Shown: positions 8,397-16,183, counted from the first letter of the stretch. The stretch is DNA of 64,000 nucleotides from Promicromonospora sp. Populi (GCF_041081105.1 NZ_CP163528.1:2108001-2172000); one strand, 5' to 3'. Numbers and translations: made by a program. Notes: generated by a model not told the origin, from the sequence alone.

Positions 8397-8712
8397 CGAG
8401 CCATTCTCGCTCAGTGGCTCTCGTGCGGCGTGGAGACATCACGTGCGGGGGTTGTGTTGCGCAGAGTGGACGTTGTCTACAACATGCAACATCGCCCGGG
8501 GAGCATGTGTTTCCCCGGGCGATGGCACCACATGGCATCGCGTAGCACCATTGATCCCGTGAGTGGTAAGCAGAGCGGTGAATCGGTCCCGCTACAGCGT
8601 CGGCGCCGCTTCGTCCTGCACGCGGAGTTCGCTGCCATGTCTCAGGCAAGTCCCCGCCTGTCGTTGGAGGCGTTCCGTGCCGACCAGGACGCGGCCATCG
8701 ATGACGAGGCGG
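8397..8712. other. 316-bp intergenic region with hairpin and palindrome
   Basis: This gap separates the hydrolase start from the 3' end of the exporter gene. It holds a perfect palindrome GTTGTCTACAAC (8472-8483), of the form bound by many GntR/FadR-type regulators, 75 bp upstream of the hydrolase start. A 13-bp perfect hairpin (8490-8524) and the front of a doubtful short reading frame (8532-8738) follow. No RNA gene was recognised. Confidence 0.6.
8490..8524. terminator. 13-bp perfect stem-loop, likely terminator of the exporter transcript
   Basis: CATCGCCCGGGGA (8490-8502) pairs perfectly with TCCCCGGGCGATG (8512-8524) around a 9-nt loop. It lies about 190 bp past the exporter stop in its direction of transcription and 94 bp before the hydrolase start. 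There is no clean U-tract, which is common for GC-rich actinobacterial terminators. Confidence 0.6.
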
Positions 8713-8738
8713 TCAGTGGGTCAGCTTCAGCCCGATGA
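8532..8738 (+). CDS. Doubtful 68-residue reading frame, possible antitoxin remnant
   Basis: ATG at 8532 opens 68 codons; an internal ATG lies at 8638. The C-terminal part (PRLSLEAFRADQDAAIDDEA) loosely resembles the tail of actinobacterial Phd/YefM-type antitoxins. There is no good ribosome site, no toxin gene beside it, and the last 26 bp overlap the convergent exporter gene. It could be a decayed antitoxin end or noise. Confidence 0.22.
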   Translation: MASRSTIDPVSGKQSGESVPLQRRRRFVLHAEFAAMSQASPRLSLEAFRADQDAAIDDEAVSGSASAR

Positions 8739-9027
8739 CGATGGCGATCAGCCCGGCGATGAGCAGCACGCGGACGACAGAGACCGGTTCGGCGCCGGTG
8801 AGCATGGCCCACGCGACCGTGGTCGCGGCGCCGATTCCGACCCACACGGCGTAGGCCGTGCCGACGGGTAGGTCGCGCATCGCGTAGGCGAGGCCGCCCA
8901 TGCTGGCGACGAGGGCACCGCCGAACACCAGGCTCGGCGTGAGCTGCGTGAGGCCCTCCGAACGACCAAGGGCGGTGGCCCAGACGGCTTCCAGCAGGCC
9001 GGAGACGACAAGGATGATCCAGGACAT
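8713..9027 (-). CDS. sugE: Small multidrug resistance-family guanidinium exporter (Gdx/SugE)
   Basis: A 104-residue four-helix SMR protein. The essential membrane glutamate is in VVSGLLEAVWAT (Glu13-14), and the Gdx-like stretch LPVGTAYAVWVGIGAA follows at about 57-72. SMR proteins work as dual-topology dimers coupling export to proton entry. Subtype: the gene lies directly behind a guanidine-III riboswitch, so its natural substrate is most likely guanidinium rather than a general quaternary ammonium drug. GAGGAG 7 bp upstream supports the ATG at 9027. It is a single-gene leftward unit. Confidence 0.92.
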   Translation of the reverse strand: MSWIILVVSGLLEAVWATALGRSEGLTQLTPSLVFGGALVASMGGLAYAMRDLPVGTAYAVWVGIGAATTVAWAMLTGAEPVSVVRVLLIAGLIAIVIGLKLTH

Positions 9028-9043
9028 GGTGTGCTCCTCAAGA

Positions 9044-9085
9044 TGCCGTCTTGTCGCACACCGGGTACGGCAACCCTCGTCCGGG
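9044..9085 (-). ncRNA. Guanidine-III (ykkC-III) riboswitch
   Basis: Read on the minus strand, the leader contains in order CCGGACGAGG, GCCGTACCCGG and GACAAGACGGC, the three conserved blocks of the ykkC-III pseudoknot, with spacing almost identical to the Thermobifida fusca RNA I recall. CCGG pairs with CCGG and GCCGT with ACGGC, giving the H-type pseudoknot. The aptamer ends 4 nt before the exporter's GAGGAG ribosome site, so guanidine binding most likely exposes that site and activates translation. Confidence 0.92.
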
Positions 9086-9120
9086 AACCCCTGCGGGCTC
9101 TGCCGCCATGTTGGCACACC

Positions 9121-9139
9121 CCGGGCCGTTCCGGCCCGG
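9121..9139 (-). terminator. 8-bp GC stem-loop upstream of the riboswitch
   Basis: CCGGGCCG and CGGCCCGG pair perfectly around a 3-nt loop, 35 nt upstream of the guanidine aptamer. It may insulate the riboswitch transcript or form part of its leader. No U-tract is present. Confidence 0.35.
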
Positions 9140-9170
9140 CACAGGTGGAGAGACTCGTCACCAGCGCTGT

Positions 9171-9208
9171 TTGACCGAGCGGCCTGTTGACCGCACGGCT
9201 GGTTGACT
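9171..9208 (+). repeat. Three TTGAC elements phased at 16 bp
   Basis: TTGACC at 9171 and 9187 and TTGACT at 9203 lie in near-repeats of 16 bp just before the DUF1345 gene. They look like a degenerate tandem repeat, and any of them could act as a -35 box or a regulator half-site. Confidence 0.5.
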
Positions 9209-9214
9209 GGGCTC

Positions 9215-9865
9215 ATGACGGGGATGCGACGGCTGAGCCGGGTGCTGGACAGCCCGACCGGGGTACGGATCGGCGCGGCGCTCGGCGTCGGCGTGCTGCT
9301 GGGCTGGCTCCTGTCGTGGGACTCCGTGGTGGCTGCGGTCCTGGGCGGCTGGGCAGGTGCCGGGCTGGTATTCGTGGCCTGGACCACGCTGGTGATCGTC
9401 CCGATGGACGCGGAGGCGACCAGCGAGCACGCGGTGCGCGAGGAACCAGCGCGCGGCATCGCGAACCTGATAGTGCTCCTCGCGGCCGTAGCCAGCCTGG
9501 GTGGCGTCGCGGTCGCCCTCGTGGGCGGCGGGCTGGACGACGACGACGTCACGATGGGCGCCGTCCTCGCCTCGGTCCTCGTCTCCTGGGCCAGCGTGCA
9601 CACGGTGTTCGCGCTGCACTACGCCCGCGCCTACTACACGGCACCGGCCGGCGGCATCGACTTCCACCAGACCGAACCGCCCCGGTACAGCGACTTCACC
9701 TACCTGGCGGTCACCGTCGGGATGAGCTTCGCGGTCTCCGACACGGACCTGGGCTCCTCGGCGATGCGCAAGATCGCGCAGGTCCACGCGCTGCTCGCGT
9801 ACCTGTTCGGCACGGTGGTCGTGGCCCTCCTGATCAACCTGGTCGCGGGGCTCGCGAACACCTGA
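9215..9865 (+). CDS. DUF1345 integral membrane protein
   Basis: A 216-residue polytopic membrane protein of the DUF1345 family. Hydrophobic segments lie near residues 20-40, 42-62, 85-108, 118-135, 155-175 and 190-214. The hallmark HTVFALHYARAYY ... GGIDF and YLAVTVGMSFAVSDTDL are visible. The molecular function of the family is unknown. ATG at 9215 is preferred; a second ATG lies at 9224. It is monocistronic, divergent from the guanidinium exporter, and its end faces the FAD oxidoreductase gene 9 bp away. Confidence 0.85.
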   Translation: MTGMRRLSRVLDSPTGVRIGAALGVGVLLGWLLSWDSVVAAVLGGWAGAGLVFVAWTTLVIVPMDAEATSEHAVREEPARGIANLIVLLAAVASLGGVAVALVGGGLDDDDVTMGAVLASVLVSWASVHTVFALHYARAYYTAPAGGIDFHQTEPPRYSDFTYLAVTVGMSFAVSDTDLGSSAMRKIAQVHALLAYLFGTVVVALLINLVAGLANT

Positions 9866-9874
9866 GCCGCCACG

Positions 9875-10978
9875 TCAGCCCACCGGCTGGCGGAGCCGCC
9901 GCACCACGGCCGTCACCGCCTCCCGGCCGGCCCGGTTGGCGCCGATGGTCGACTGCGACGGCCCGAAGCCGATGAGGTGGACCCGCGGCTCGTCGGCGAC
10001 CTGCGTGCCGCGCACCGCGATCCCGCCCAGCTCGTTACGCAGCCGCAGCGGGTCCAGGTGCGCCAGGTCGGCCTTGAACCCGGTGGCCCACAGGATCGTG
10101 TCGACCGGCGTGAAGCTGCCGTCGGCCTCCCGCACGCCCAGCGGCTCGACAGCGGTGAACATCGGCCGCCGCTCCAGCGCGCCGCGGGCCTTGGCCGCGA
10201 GCGCGTACGGCGTCCAGATCAGCCCGGTGTAGGAGACCACGCTGCCGGTCGGCCGCCCTGCCTCGGCGTCGGCCGTCACCTTGGCGATGGTCTCCCGGCC
10301 GACGGTCTCGGGCAGGAACTCGCGGTCCAGGAACACCGGCTCGCGGCGGGTGTACCAGAGGGTGGTCGCCACGCGGGAGATCTCCTCCAGGAGCTGGATC
10401 GCCGAGATCCCGCCCCCGACGACCGCCACTCGCTGCCCGGCGAAGTCCTCCGCCCGGCCGTAGTCGCGGGTATGCAGCTGGCGGCCGCGGAACGTCTCCC
10501 GACCCGGGTAGCTCGGCAGCACCGGGTTGGTCCAGGTGCCGGTCGCGTTGATGACGGTCTGCGTGGTCCACGAGCCGCGGTCGCTCGTCACGACGAGGTC
10601 GCCGTCGGGGTCGTCGTCCGCGCGCCGGACCGCCACGACGTGCACCGGGCGCAGGATCGGGAGCGCGAACGTCCGCTCGAAGCCCGCGAAGTACCGCGGG
10701 ACGGCGACGCGGCTCGCCTCCGTGGTGTCGACGGCGGGCTGGGTGAGGCCGGGGAGGTCGAAGATCCCGTTGACCGTCGCCATCCGCAGCGACTCCCCGC
10801 GGTGCTGCCAGGCCCCGCCCGGCGCCGGGTTGGCGTCCAGGACCACGTAGGTGCGCTCGGCGTCCGGCTGGTCGACGGCGCTCACAAAACCCCTGCGCTG
10901 CAAGTGGTACGCCGCCGACAGGCCCGCCTGACCGGCCCCGATCACGACCACCGTCGCCCGCTGCAGCTGCTCGTTCAC
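9875..10978 (-). CDS. FAD-dependent NAD(P)-binding oxidoreductase (flavin-monooxygenase-like)
   Basis: A 367-residue two-dinucleotide-domain flavoprotein. The FAD site is VVVIGAGQAGLSAAYHL (about 8-24) and the NAD(P) site VAVVGGGISAIQLLEE (about 175-190). The ATG-type motif ILWATGF near residue 305 is typical of flavin monooxygenases and CzcO-like proteins. GTG at 10978 is chosen; GTG at 10987 is possible. It is the third gene of an acetyltransferase-TetR-oxidoreductase operon, 47 bp after TetR. The substrate is unknown; the TetR and the divergent exporter suggest a small-molecule or xenobiotic response. Confidence 0.85.
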   Translation of the reverse strand: MNEQLQRATVVVIGAGQAGLSAAYHLQRRGFVSAVDQPDAERTYVVLDANPAPGGAWQHRGESLRMATVNGIFDLPGLTQPAVDTTEASRVAVPRYFAGFERTFALPILRPVHVVAVRRADDDPDGDLVVTSDRGSWTTQTVINATGTWTNPVLPSYPGRETFRGRQLHTRDYGRAEDFAGQRVAVVGGGISAIQLLEEISRVATTLWYTRREPVFLDREFLPETVGRETIAKVTADAEAGRPTGSVVSYTGLIWTPYALAAKARGALERRPMFTAVEPLGVREADGSFTPVDTILWATGFKADLAHLDPLRLRNELGGIAVRGTQVADEPRVHLIGFGPSQSTIGANRAGREAVTAVVRRLRQPVG

Positions 10979-11025
10979 ACCGGGCACAACACCGCGATCG
11001 CGCAGATGTTTCCGGGTGGGCGCGG

Positions 11026-11568
11026 TCAGCCCAGCGTGATCCTGCGCACCGCCTCCACCACCGTCTCGTGCCGCGGCGCCTCGGTGTCCAGCGCGCGGTG
11101 GATGGTCAGCCCTTCGATCAGGGCGTCGAGCATCCGGGCAGTCACGGGGTCGAAGTGCCGTTCGAGGGCCGCACGCGAACGGGCCATCCACGCGTTGGTC
11201 AGCTCGCGGTAGGCCGGCTCGCGGGACGCGAGCGTGTACAGCTCGTGGGTCAGCACGAGGTCCCGGTTGGTGTCGAAGACGTCCTGCGTGATGATCGCGA
11301 TGACGGCTTCGCGGGCGCTCGCGAGGTCGGTGGCCTCGCTCATCCGCTGCTCGAACCCGTCGCTGACGCCCCGCGAGAACCGGCTGAACGCCTCGCGCAG
11401 CAGCTCGTCCATCCCGGCGAAGTGGTACGTCATCGACCCGAGCGGCACATCCGCCGCGGCCGCCACCTTGCGGTGCGAGACCCCCGCGACCCCCACCTCC
11501 GCGATGAGGTCCAGGCACGCGTCGATGATCCGGTTCCTGCGGTCGGGGTCGTGCCTGCGCGCGGTCAC
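11026..11568 (-). CDS. TetR-family transcriptional regulator
   Basis: A 180-residue regulator with an N-terminal TetR helix-turn-helix (RNRIIDACLDLIAEVGVAG ... PLGSMTYHFAGMDELL, residues 10-55) and a helical ligand-binding C-terminal domain. GTG start at 11568, 11 bp after the acetyltransferase stop, so it is cotranscribed. The intergenic region between this operon and the divergent MFS gene carries two copies of GTACGNNCGTAC, the expected symmetry for TetR. It probably represses both its own operon and the exporter; the inducer is unknown. Confidence 0.88.
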   Translation of the reverse strand: MTARRHDPDRRNRIIDACLDLIAEVGVAGVSHRKVAAAADVPLGSMTYHFAGMDELLREAFSRFSRGVSDGFEQRMSEATDLASAREAVIAIITQDVFDTNRDLVLTHELYTLASREPAYRELTNAWMARSRAALERHFDPVTARMLDALIEGLTIHRALDTEAPRHETVVEAVRRITLG

Positions 11569-11579
11569 TCTGCCCGCCC

Positions 11580-12161
11580 TCAGATCTCGCGGACCACACG
11601 GGCGGGACTCCCGACGGCGACGACGTTCGCCGGCAGGTCCCGGGTGACGACCGCGCCGGCCCCGACCACCGTGTTGTCCCCGATCGTGACACCCGGGCAG
11701 ACGATGACACCCCCGCCGAGCCAGACGTTGTCCCCGATGGTGATCGGCCGCGCGGCCTCCAGCTTGTCCCGGCGCGGCTCGGGCTCGACCGGGTGCGTCG
11801 GCGTGAGGAGCTGGACCCCCGGGCCGAGCTGGCAGTCCGCGCCGATGACGATGGTCGCGACGTCCAGGGCGGTGAGGTTGTAGTTGACGAACGTGCGCGG
11901 GCCGATGTGGATGTTCTCGCCGTAGTCCACGAACAGCGGCGGCTTGATGAACGCGCCGTCGCCCAGCGTGCCGAGCAGGTCCGCCAGCAGCGACCGGGCG
12001 CCGTCGTCGCCCCCTACCACCGCGCGGTGGTAGGCGTCGGCGAGCGCGAGGGCCCGCTGGGCCAGCCGCGCGCTCTCCTGGTCGTCAGCGACGTAGGGGT
12101 CGCCGGCGAGCATGCGCTCGCGGTTGGTCCGGGGGTCGCCGGCGAAGTAGTCCTGTGCCAT
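11580..12161 (-). CDS. Maltose/galactoside O-acetyltransferase-like enzyme
   Basis: A 193-residue left-handed beta-helix acetyltransferase of the Maa/LacA group. The N-terminal Maa cap is seen (MLAGDPYVADD), then hexapeptide repeats such as VIGADCQLGPGVQL and TIGDNVWLGGGVIVCPG, with the catalytic histidine in LLTPTHPVEPEPR. It acetylates sugars or related acceptors using acetyl-CoA. ATG at 12161. It opens the leftward operon ahead of TetR and the FAD oxidoreductase. The pairing with an exporter suggests acetylation and efflux of excess sugar-like compounds, but the acceptor is not known. Confidence 0.9.
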   Translation of the reverse strand: MAQDYFAGDPRTNRERMLAGDPYVADDQESARLAQRALALADAYHRAVVGGDDGARSLLADLLGTLGDGAFIKPPLFVDYGENIHIGPRTFVNYNLTALDVATIVIGADCQLGPGVQLLTPTHPVEPEPRRDKLEAARPITIGDNVWLGGGVIVCPGVTIGDNTVVGAGAVVTRDLPANVVAVGSPARVVREI

Positions 12162-12182
12162 GTGCCCACCCTAGCGGGCGTT

Positions 12183-12217
12183 GTGTACGAACGTACGCAT
12201 GATGTGTACGCTCGTAC
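12183..12217. promoter_or_regulatory. Duplicated TetR-type operator between acetyltransferase and MFS genes
   Basis: GTACGaaCGTAC (12185-12196) and GTACGctCGTAC (12206-12217) are two palindromes with 21-bp spacing, two helical turns. The longer direct repeat is TGTGTACGNNCGTACG. The second ends 3 bp before the MFS start codon, so a bound regulator would block both divergent promoters. Confidence 0.8.
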
Positions 12218-12219
12218 GT

Positions 12220-13434
12220 ATGGCTCCAGTACCAGGCTCCGGCCCGCAACCGGCCGACCGGCGCGCCCGCGCCGCCGTCGCCGCCCTGTTCCTCACCAAC
12301 GGCGCCCTGTTCGCCAACCTGGTCCCCCGCTACCCGGAGATCAAGGCCGCCCTCGGCCTCGACAACGCGACGTACGGCCTGGCCATCGCCGCGTTCCCGA
12401 CCGGGGCGATCCTCGCCGGGCTGGGCGCGGGCTTCCTGGTGCGCCGGTTCGGGTCGGGACGCGCAGCGGTGGTGGGCACGATCCTCACCGGGCTCGGTGT
12501 GCTCGCGGCCGGCCTCGCGCCGTCGTTCGGCTTCCTGGTGCTGGCGCTGCTGCTCGGCGGCGCGATGGACGCCATCACCGACGTCGCGCAGAACGCCCAC
12601 GGTCTGCGTGTGCAGCGCCGGTATGGGCGCTCCATCATCAACGGCTTCCACGCGGTGTGGTCGATCGGCGCCGTGCTGGGCGGGTCCATGGCCGCCGGCG
12701 CCATCGCGCTCGGCCTGCCGCTCGGCACGCACCTGACCATCTCGACCGTGGTCTTCGCGATCGTCGCGCTGGTAGCGCTGCGGTTCACTCTCCCGGGGCT
12801 CGACGGCGACGCCGACGACGCCGCGGCGCGCGCCACCCCGGCCGCGGACGTGCGCAGCGCCGGCGTGAGCCCGCGCATCATGCTCATCGTCACCGCGCTG
12901 GTCCTGATCGCCATCGGCGGCGCCCTCGTGGAGGACGCCGGCAGCTCCTGGGCGACCCTGTACCTGTCCGACTCCCTGGGTGCGCCCGCCGCGCTGGCCG
13001 CCACCGGGTTCGTCGCTCTCGTGGGCGCCCAGTTCGTCGGGCGGCTGCTCGGCGACCGGATGGTCGACCGGTTCGGCCAGCGGATGGTGGCCCGCGGCGG
13101 CGGCGTTCTTATCGCCGTCGGCATGGGGCTGGCGCTGGCCTTCCCGACCGTGCCCGGCACGATCGCCGGCTTCGCCGTCGCGGGGCTGGGCAGCGCGACC
13201 CTGGTGCCCGCCGCCATGCACGAGGCGGACGAGCTGCCAGGCCTGCGCCCCGGCACCGGCCTGACCATCGTGTCCTGGCTGATGCGGCTGGGCTTCCTGG
13301 CCTCCCCGCCGCTGGTCGGGCTCGTGGCCGACAACGCCGGGCTGCGCTACGGCCTGCTAGTCGTGCCGATCGCCGGAATCCTGATCGTCCTTCTGTCGGG
13401 GGTGCTGGAGAACCGGAAGACCGCACCCAGCTGA
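12220..13434 (+). CDS. MFS transporter
   Basis: A 404-residue 12-helix major facilitator. Segments include FLTNGALFANLVPRYPEIKA (helix 1), GLAIAAFPTGAILAGLGAGF (helix 2) with the loop motif VRRFGSGRA, and the central loop near residues 190-220. It resembles YbjJ/FucP-type sugar-like or drug efflux MFS members. ATG at 12220 is chosen because the palindromic operators end just before it; the message is probably leaderless. It is divergent from the TetR operon and likely controlled by it. The substrate is unknown. Confidence 0.87.
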   Translation: MAPVPGSGPQPADRRARAAVAALFLTNGALFANLVPRYPEIKAALGLDNATYGLAIAAFPTGAILAGLGAGFLVRRFGSGRAAVVGTILTGLGVLAAGLAPSFGFLVLALLLGGAMDAITDVAQNAHGLRVQRRYGRSIINGFHAVWSIGAVLGGSMAAGAIALGLPLGTHLTISTVVFAIVALVALRFTLPGLDGDADDAAARATPAADVRSAGVSPRIMLIVTALVLIAIGGALVEDAGSSWATLYLSDSLGAPAALAATGFVALVGAQFVGRLLGDRMVDRFGQRMVARGGGVLIAVGMGLALAFPTVPGTIAGFAVAGLGSATLVPAAMHEADELPGLRPGTGLTIVSWLMRLGFLASPPLVGLVADNAGLRYGLLVVPIAGILIVLLSGVLENRKTAPS

Positions 13435-13447
13435 GCGCTGGGTGCGG
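13421..13447. terminator. 11-bp hairpin straddling the MFS stop codon
   Basis: CCGCACCCAGC (13421-13431) pairs perfectly with GCTGGGTGCGG (13437-13447); the TGA stop lies in the 5-nt loop. It is a compact terminator serving the MFS gene and perhaps the convergent glycosidase, whose stop is 10 bp away. Confidence 0.72.
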
Positions 13448-13456
13448 CCTCCCGTA

Positions 13457-16183
13457 CTACTTCGTAATCGCGTAGACCCGCACGTCCTCGGCAGGCACGG
13501 TCGTACGCAGGCTGCCCGTGACGCGGGTTTCCTGGCCCGTCCACAGCTCGGTGACGTCGTACCGGCCGCCGCCGAGGCCGAGCTCACGCAGCGGCAGGTC
13601 CACCCGCCGGGCCGACGACCCGTAGTTGAACGCGGCCACGTAGGTGGTCCCGCCGTCGTGCAGCACAAACGTGTCCGACGCCGTGAAGGCGTCCGGGCCG
13701 GCCTGGACCGGCGCGAACGACCTGCCGAGCTCCGCAATCCGGTTGATGTCCGGGTTCTGCAGCAGGTCGCGTGCCCGCTGCTTGATGACTGCGTTCCCGG
13801 TGGCGGTGAGGTCCTCGCTGACCTGGTAGACCCCCGTGATGACCGCGGACGTGACGCGCGCGCGGTTCTGCCCCTCGGGCCAGATGCTCGGGTACGGGTC
13901 GTCGAGCAGGTAGGCGTTCGCGTTGCTGTCGTACTCGTAGTTGCCGAACTGGATGTGGTCGCCGTCGTTGAAGGCGTAGACCTCGTCGAGCCACCAGCCG
14001 TACGTCAGCGAGTTGAGCAGGTACTCGGTGCTCTTCTGGTAGCGGTCCGGCTCGGTGGGGTGCCAGTTGTTCAGCGCGCCGTGCACGTCGCACGAGATCC
14101 GCCGGGCATGGGCGAACTCCGAGGCGAACAGCGGCGAGATCGCGAGGTCGATGAACATGTCGTCGCCCACGTAGTCCACGACCTGCGCCATGCCCTGGCG
14201 GAACGCCTCCTGGCCGGTGTGCACGTCGGCGTCGTACCAGCTGTCGGCCTCGACGTAGCCGTGGGTGAGGAAGTCCAGCTTGACGTAGCGCACCCCGAGC
14301 TCGCGGAACTTGCTCAGCGCGATCCGCGCGCGGTTCTGCACGCCAGGGTTGGTCGGGTCGAGCGCCCACGCGCCGTCGATGTTCACCGGGATGCCGTTGA
14401 CCTTGAGCGCCATCTCGCGGAACGTCTGGTTCTCGCAGGTGGGGCACAGCGCCGTCCCGCCGATGGGCTCGTCGAGACCCTCGCGCCAGAAGTTGGCGAA
14501 CGGCTGGAAGTAGAGGGCCGGCTCCTGGTCCCGGGCCCGGACGTCCGCTACGTACTGCTCCAGCTCCGACCACGAGGTCTCCGGGTCCTCGAACGAGTAC
14601 TCGGGCGCGAGCATCTTGTCCCAGTAGGAGTCGACGCCGACGTACGGGCCCATGGCCGACTCCGTGTTGCGGAAGGCCGGGGTCTCCTCCGCGAGAAACT
14701 CGGAGACCTCGTCCATGACGGCGGCGTCGCCCCCGCGGGCGCCGAGGCCACCCCAGGTGTTGAACCCGAACGGTGTGCCGTCGGACCACGTGCGGGACTG
14801 CGCGATCTCGGCCGCGGCCCGCCCGAACGTCTCCATGCCCGTGCGCCAATCCGGGTAGAAGCCCACGAACATACGCGGCGAGCTCACCGTGGCCCCGCTG
14901 ACGTCGCCGTGCGGCTTGAGCTCGCGGTTGAACTGGTACTTGTTCATGTCGTCGCCGTAGTCGTAGCTCCAGTCGGTCAGCCCTGCGGCTGCCTGCAGCC
15001 GGTCCAGGCCGCCGCGCGAGTTGCCGTCGGCCACGATGCCCGACTTCCAGGTGTCCCGGTCCAGCGAGCCGACAACGAGACCGCGGCGCGAGGTGTCGTC
15101 GATGAACGCCGTCACCTCGAAGCTGCGCCGCGCGGGCGTCACGTCCTCGATGGCCGGGGTCTCGTAACGGACCCAGTGGTCGTTGTCGAACGGGACGAGC
15201 ACCATCCGGTTGTCGCCATCGGTCCCGAGATCGACCGAGCGACGCTGGTCGGTCATGATCGGCACCATCATCGACGTCGTGACGGCGCCGTCGGTACCCG
15301 TCACGTCGAGCTGCACCGAGAACGAGCGGTCGCCGTCGAACACGAAGACCTGCCTCAGGGTGGGCAGCCCGGGCTTTGCGCAGGTGACGACGTTCCGGGC
15401 GGTGACCCGGCAGGCGCCGTCGTACTGCTTGGTGGTGACGAACTCGTCGCCGATGCGGACGCCGCTGTAGAAACCGGTGACGGCCTCCTGCCGTCCCCAG
15501 CGGGCGTCGGCGGTGCCGCTCCGGAGCGAGTACTCGATGGTGACGTCGCCGCCGCGGAGCACCGCGCGCTGCCCGCCCGGTCGGGCGCGGGTCGGGTCCA
15601 CGGGGACCGGATCGGACGCGTCGGGGTCGGTGAGGGCGTAGTCGGTCCCGGTCGCGCCGGCGACATCGATCAGGTCGAGGTCGGGGCCGAGCGCCCCTTC
15701 CGGGGCGCTGAAGGTCAGCCGGTTCTCGCCCGCGTGCAGCGGAAGGGGGACGACGACGGTGCCGACCTGGTCCCAGCCGCCCGTGGAGCCTGTGGGCAAG
15801 ACGACGGTCTCGCCGCCGTCGGGCGTGACCGTGAGCGCGCGGGAGTCGTCGCCGCTGAGGTAGTGCAGCGTGACGTCGTACGTACCCGCCTCCGGCGCGA
15901 CGATGCCGGGCACCAGGATCGTCGAGTCCGGGTCGACGCTGCCGACCTTGCTGCCGCCCGAGCAGGTGGAGCAGCCGTTGCGGCTCGCGCCGTCCAGCAC
16001 CACCTGGGGCGCCTCGGCCTCGATGACGGCCGGGGCGGGGCTCGGCTCGACGGCGGTCGGCGCTGCGGCGTTCGGTACGACGGCGGCCGGAGCGGCCGAT
16101 ACCGGCAGCGCCCCCGTCGTCGCCACAACCGCGAGCGCCAGGGCGATCGCGAACCGCGAACGGGTGGATGGCTTGACTGACAT
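13457..16183 (-). CDS. Secreted glycosidase, GH-D clan (melibiase-like) with N-terminal CBM35-type module
   Basis: A 908-residue exported enzyme. A Sec signal peptide occupies residues 1-30 (RSRFAIALALAVVATTGALP, then a VSA-A cleavage site). Residues 50-180 resemble a CBM6/35 module with the disulfide loop NGCSTCSGGSKVG. A beta-rich N-domain follows, then from about 440 a TIM barrel. Candidate nucleophile: Asp in VRYVKLDFLTHGY. Candidate acid/base: Asp in ARRISCDVHG. A C-terminal beta domain ends in VYAITK. This pattern fits alpha-galactosidase-clan enzymes (GH27/GH36-like), but the exact family and sugar are uncertain. GGAGG precedes the ATG. The divergent ROK gene is the likely regulator. 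Confidence 0.75.
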   Translation of the reverse strand: MSVKPSTRSRFAIALALAVVATTGALPVSAAPAAVVPNAAAPTAVEPSPAPAVIEAEAPQVVLDGASRNGCSTCSGGSKVGSVDPDSTILVPGIVAPEAGTYDVTLHYLSGDDSRALTVTPDGGETVVLPTGSTGGWDQVGTVVVPLPLHAGENRLTFSAPEGALGPDLDLIDVAGATGTDYALTDPDASDPVPVDPTRARPGGQRAVLRGGDVTIEYSLRSGTADARWGRQEAVTGFYSGVRIGDEFVTTKQYDGACRVTARNVVTCAKPGLPTLRQVFVFDGDRSFSVQLDVTGTDGAVTTSMMVPIMTDQRRSVDLGTDGDNRMVLVPFDNDHWVRYETPAIEDVTPARRSFEVTAFIDDTSRRGLVVGSLDRDTWKSGIVADGNSRGGLDRLQAAAGLTDWSYDYGDDMNKYQFNRELKPHGDVSGATVSSPRMFVGFYPDWRTGMETFGRAAAEIAQSRTWSDGTPFGFNTWGGLGARGGDAAVMDEVSEFLAEETPAFRNTESAMGPYVGVDSYWDKMLAPEYSFEDPETSWSELEQYVADVRARDQEPALYFQPFANFWREGLDEPIGGTALCPTCENQTFREMALKVNGIPVNIDGAWALDPTNPGVQNRARIALSKFRELGVRYVKLDFLTHGYVEADSWYDADVHTGQEAFRQGMAQVVDYVGDDMFIDLAISPLFASEFAHARRISCDVHGALNNWHPTEPDRYQKSTEYLLNSLTYGWWLDEVYAFNDGDHIQFGNYEYDSNANAYLLDDPYPSIWPEGQNRARVTSAVITGVYQVSEDLTATGNAVIKQRARDLLQNPDINRIAELGRSFAPVQAGPDAFTASDTFVLHDGGTTYVAAFNYGSSARRVDLPLRELGLGGGRYDVTELWTGQETRVTGSLRTTVPAEDVRVYAITK

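Noticed and set aside
8713..9027. Annotation as quaternary-ammonium multidrug pump
   Set aside because: The guanidine-III riboswitch in its leader argues for the guanidinium exporter subtype.
13442..16180. A 912-codon open frame on the plus strand opposite the secreted glycosidase
   Set aside because: It is a GC-bias shadow: the translation is Arg/Val/Gly-rich without domains, while the minus strand has signal peptide, binding module and catalytic barrel.
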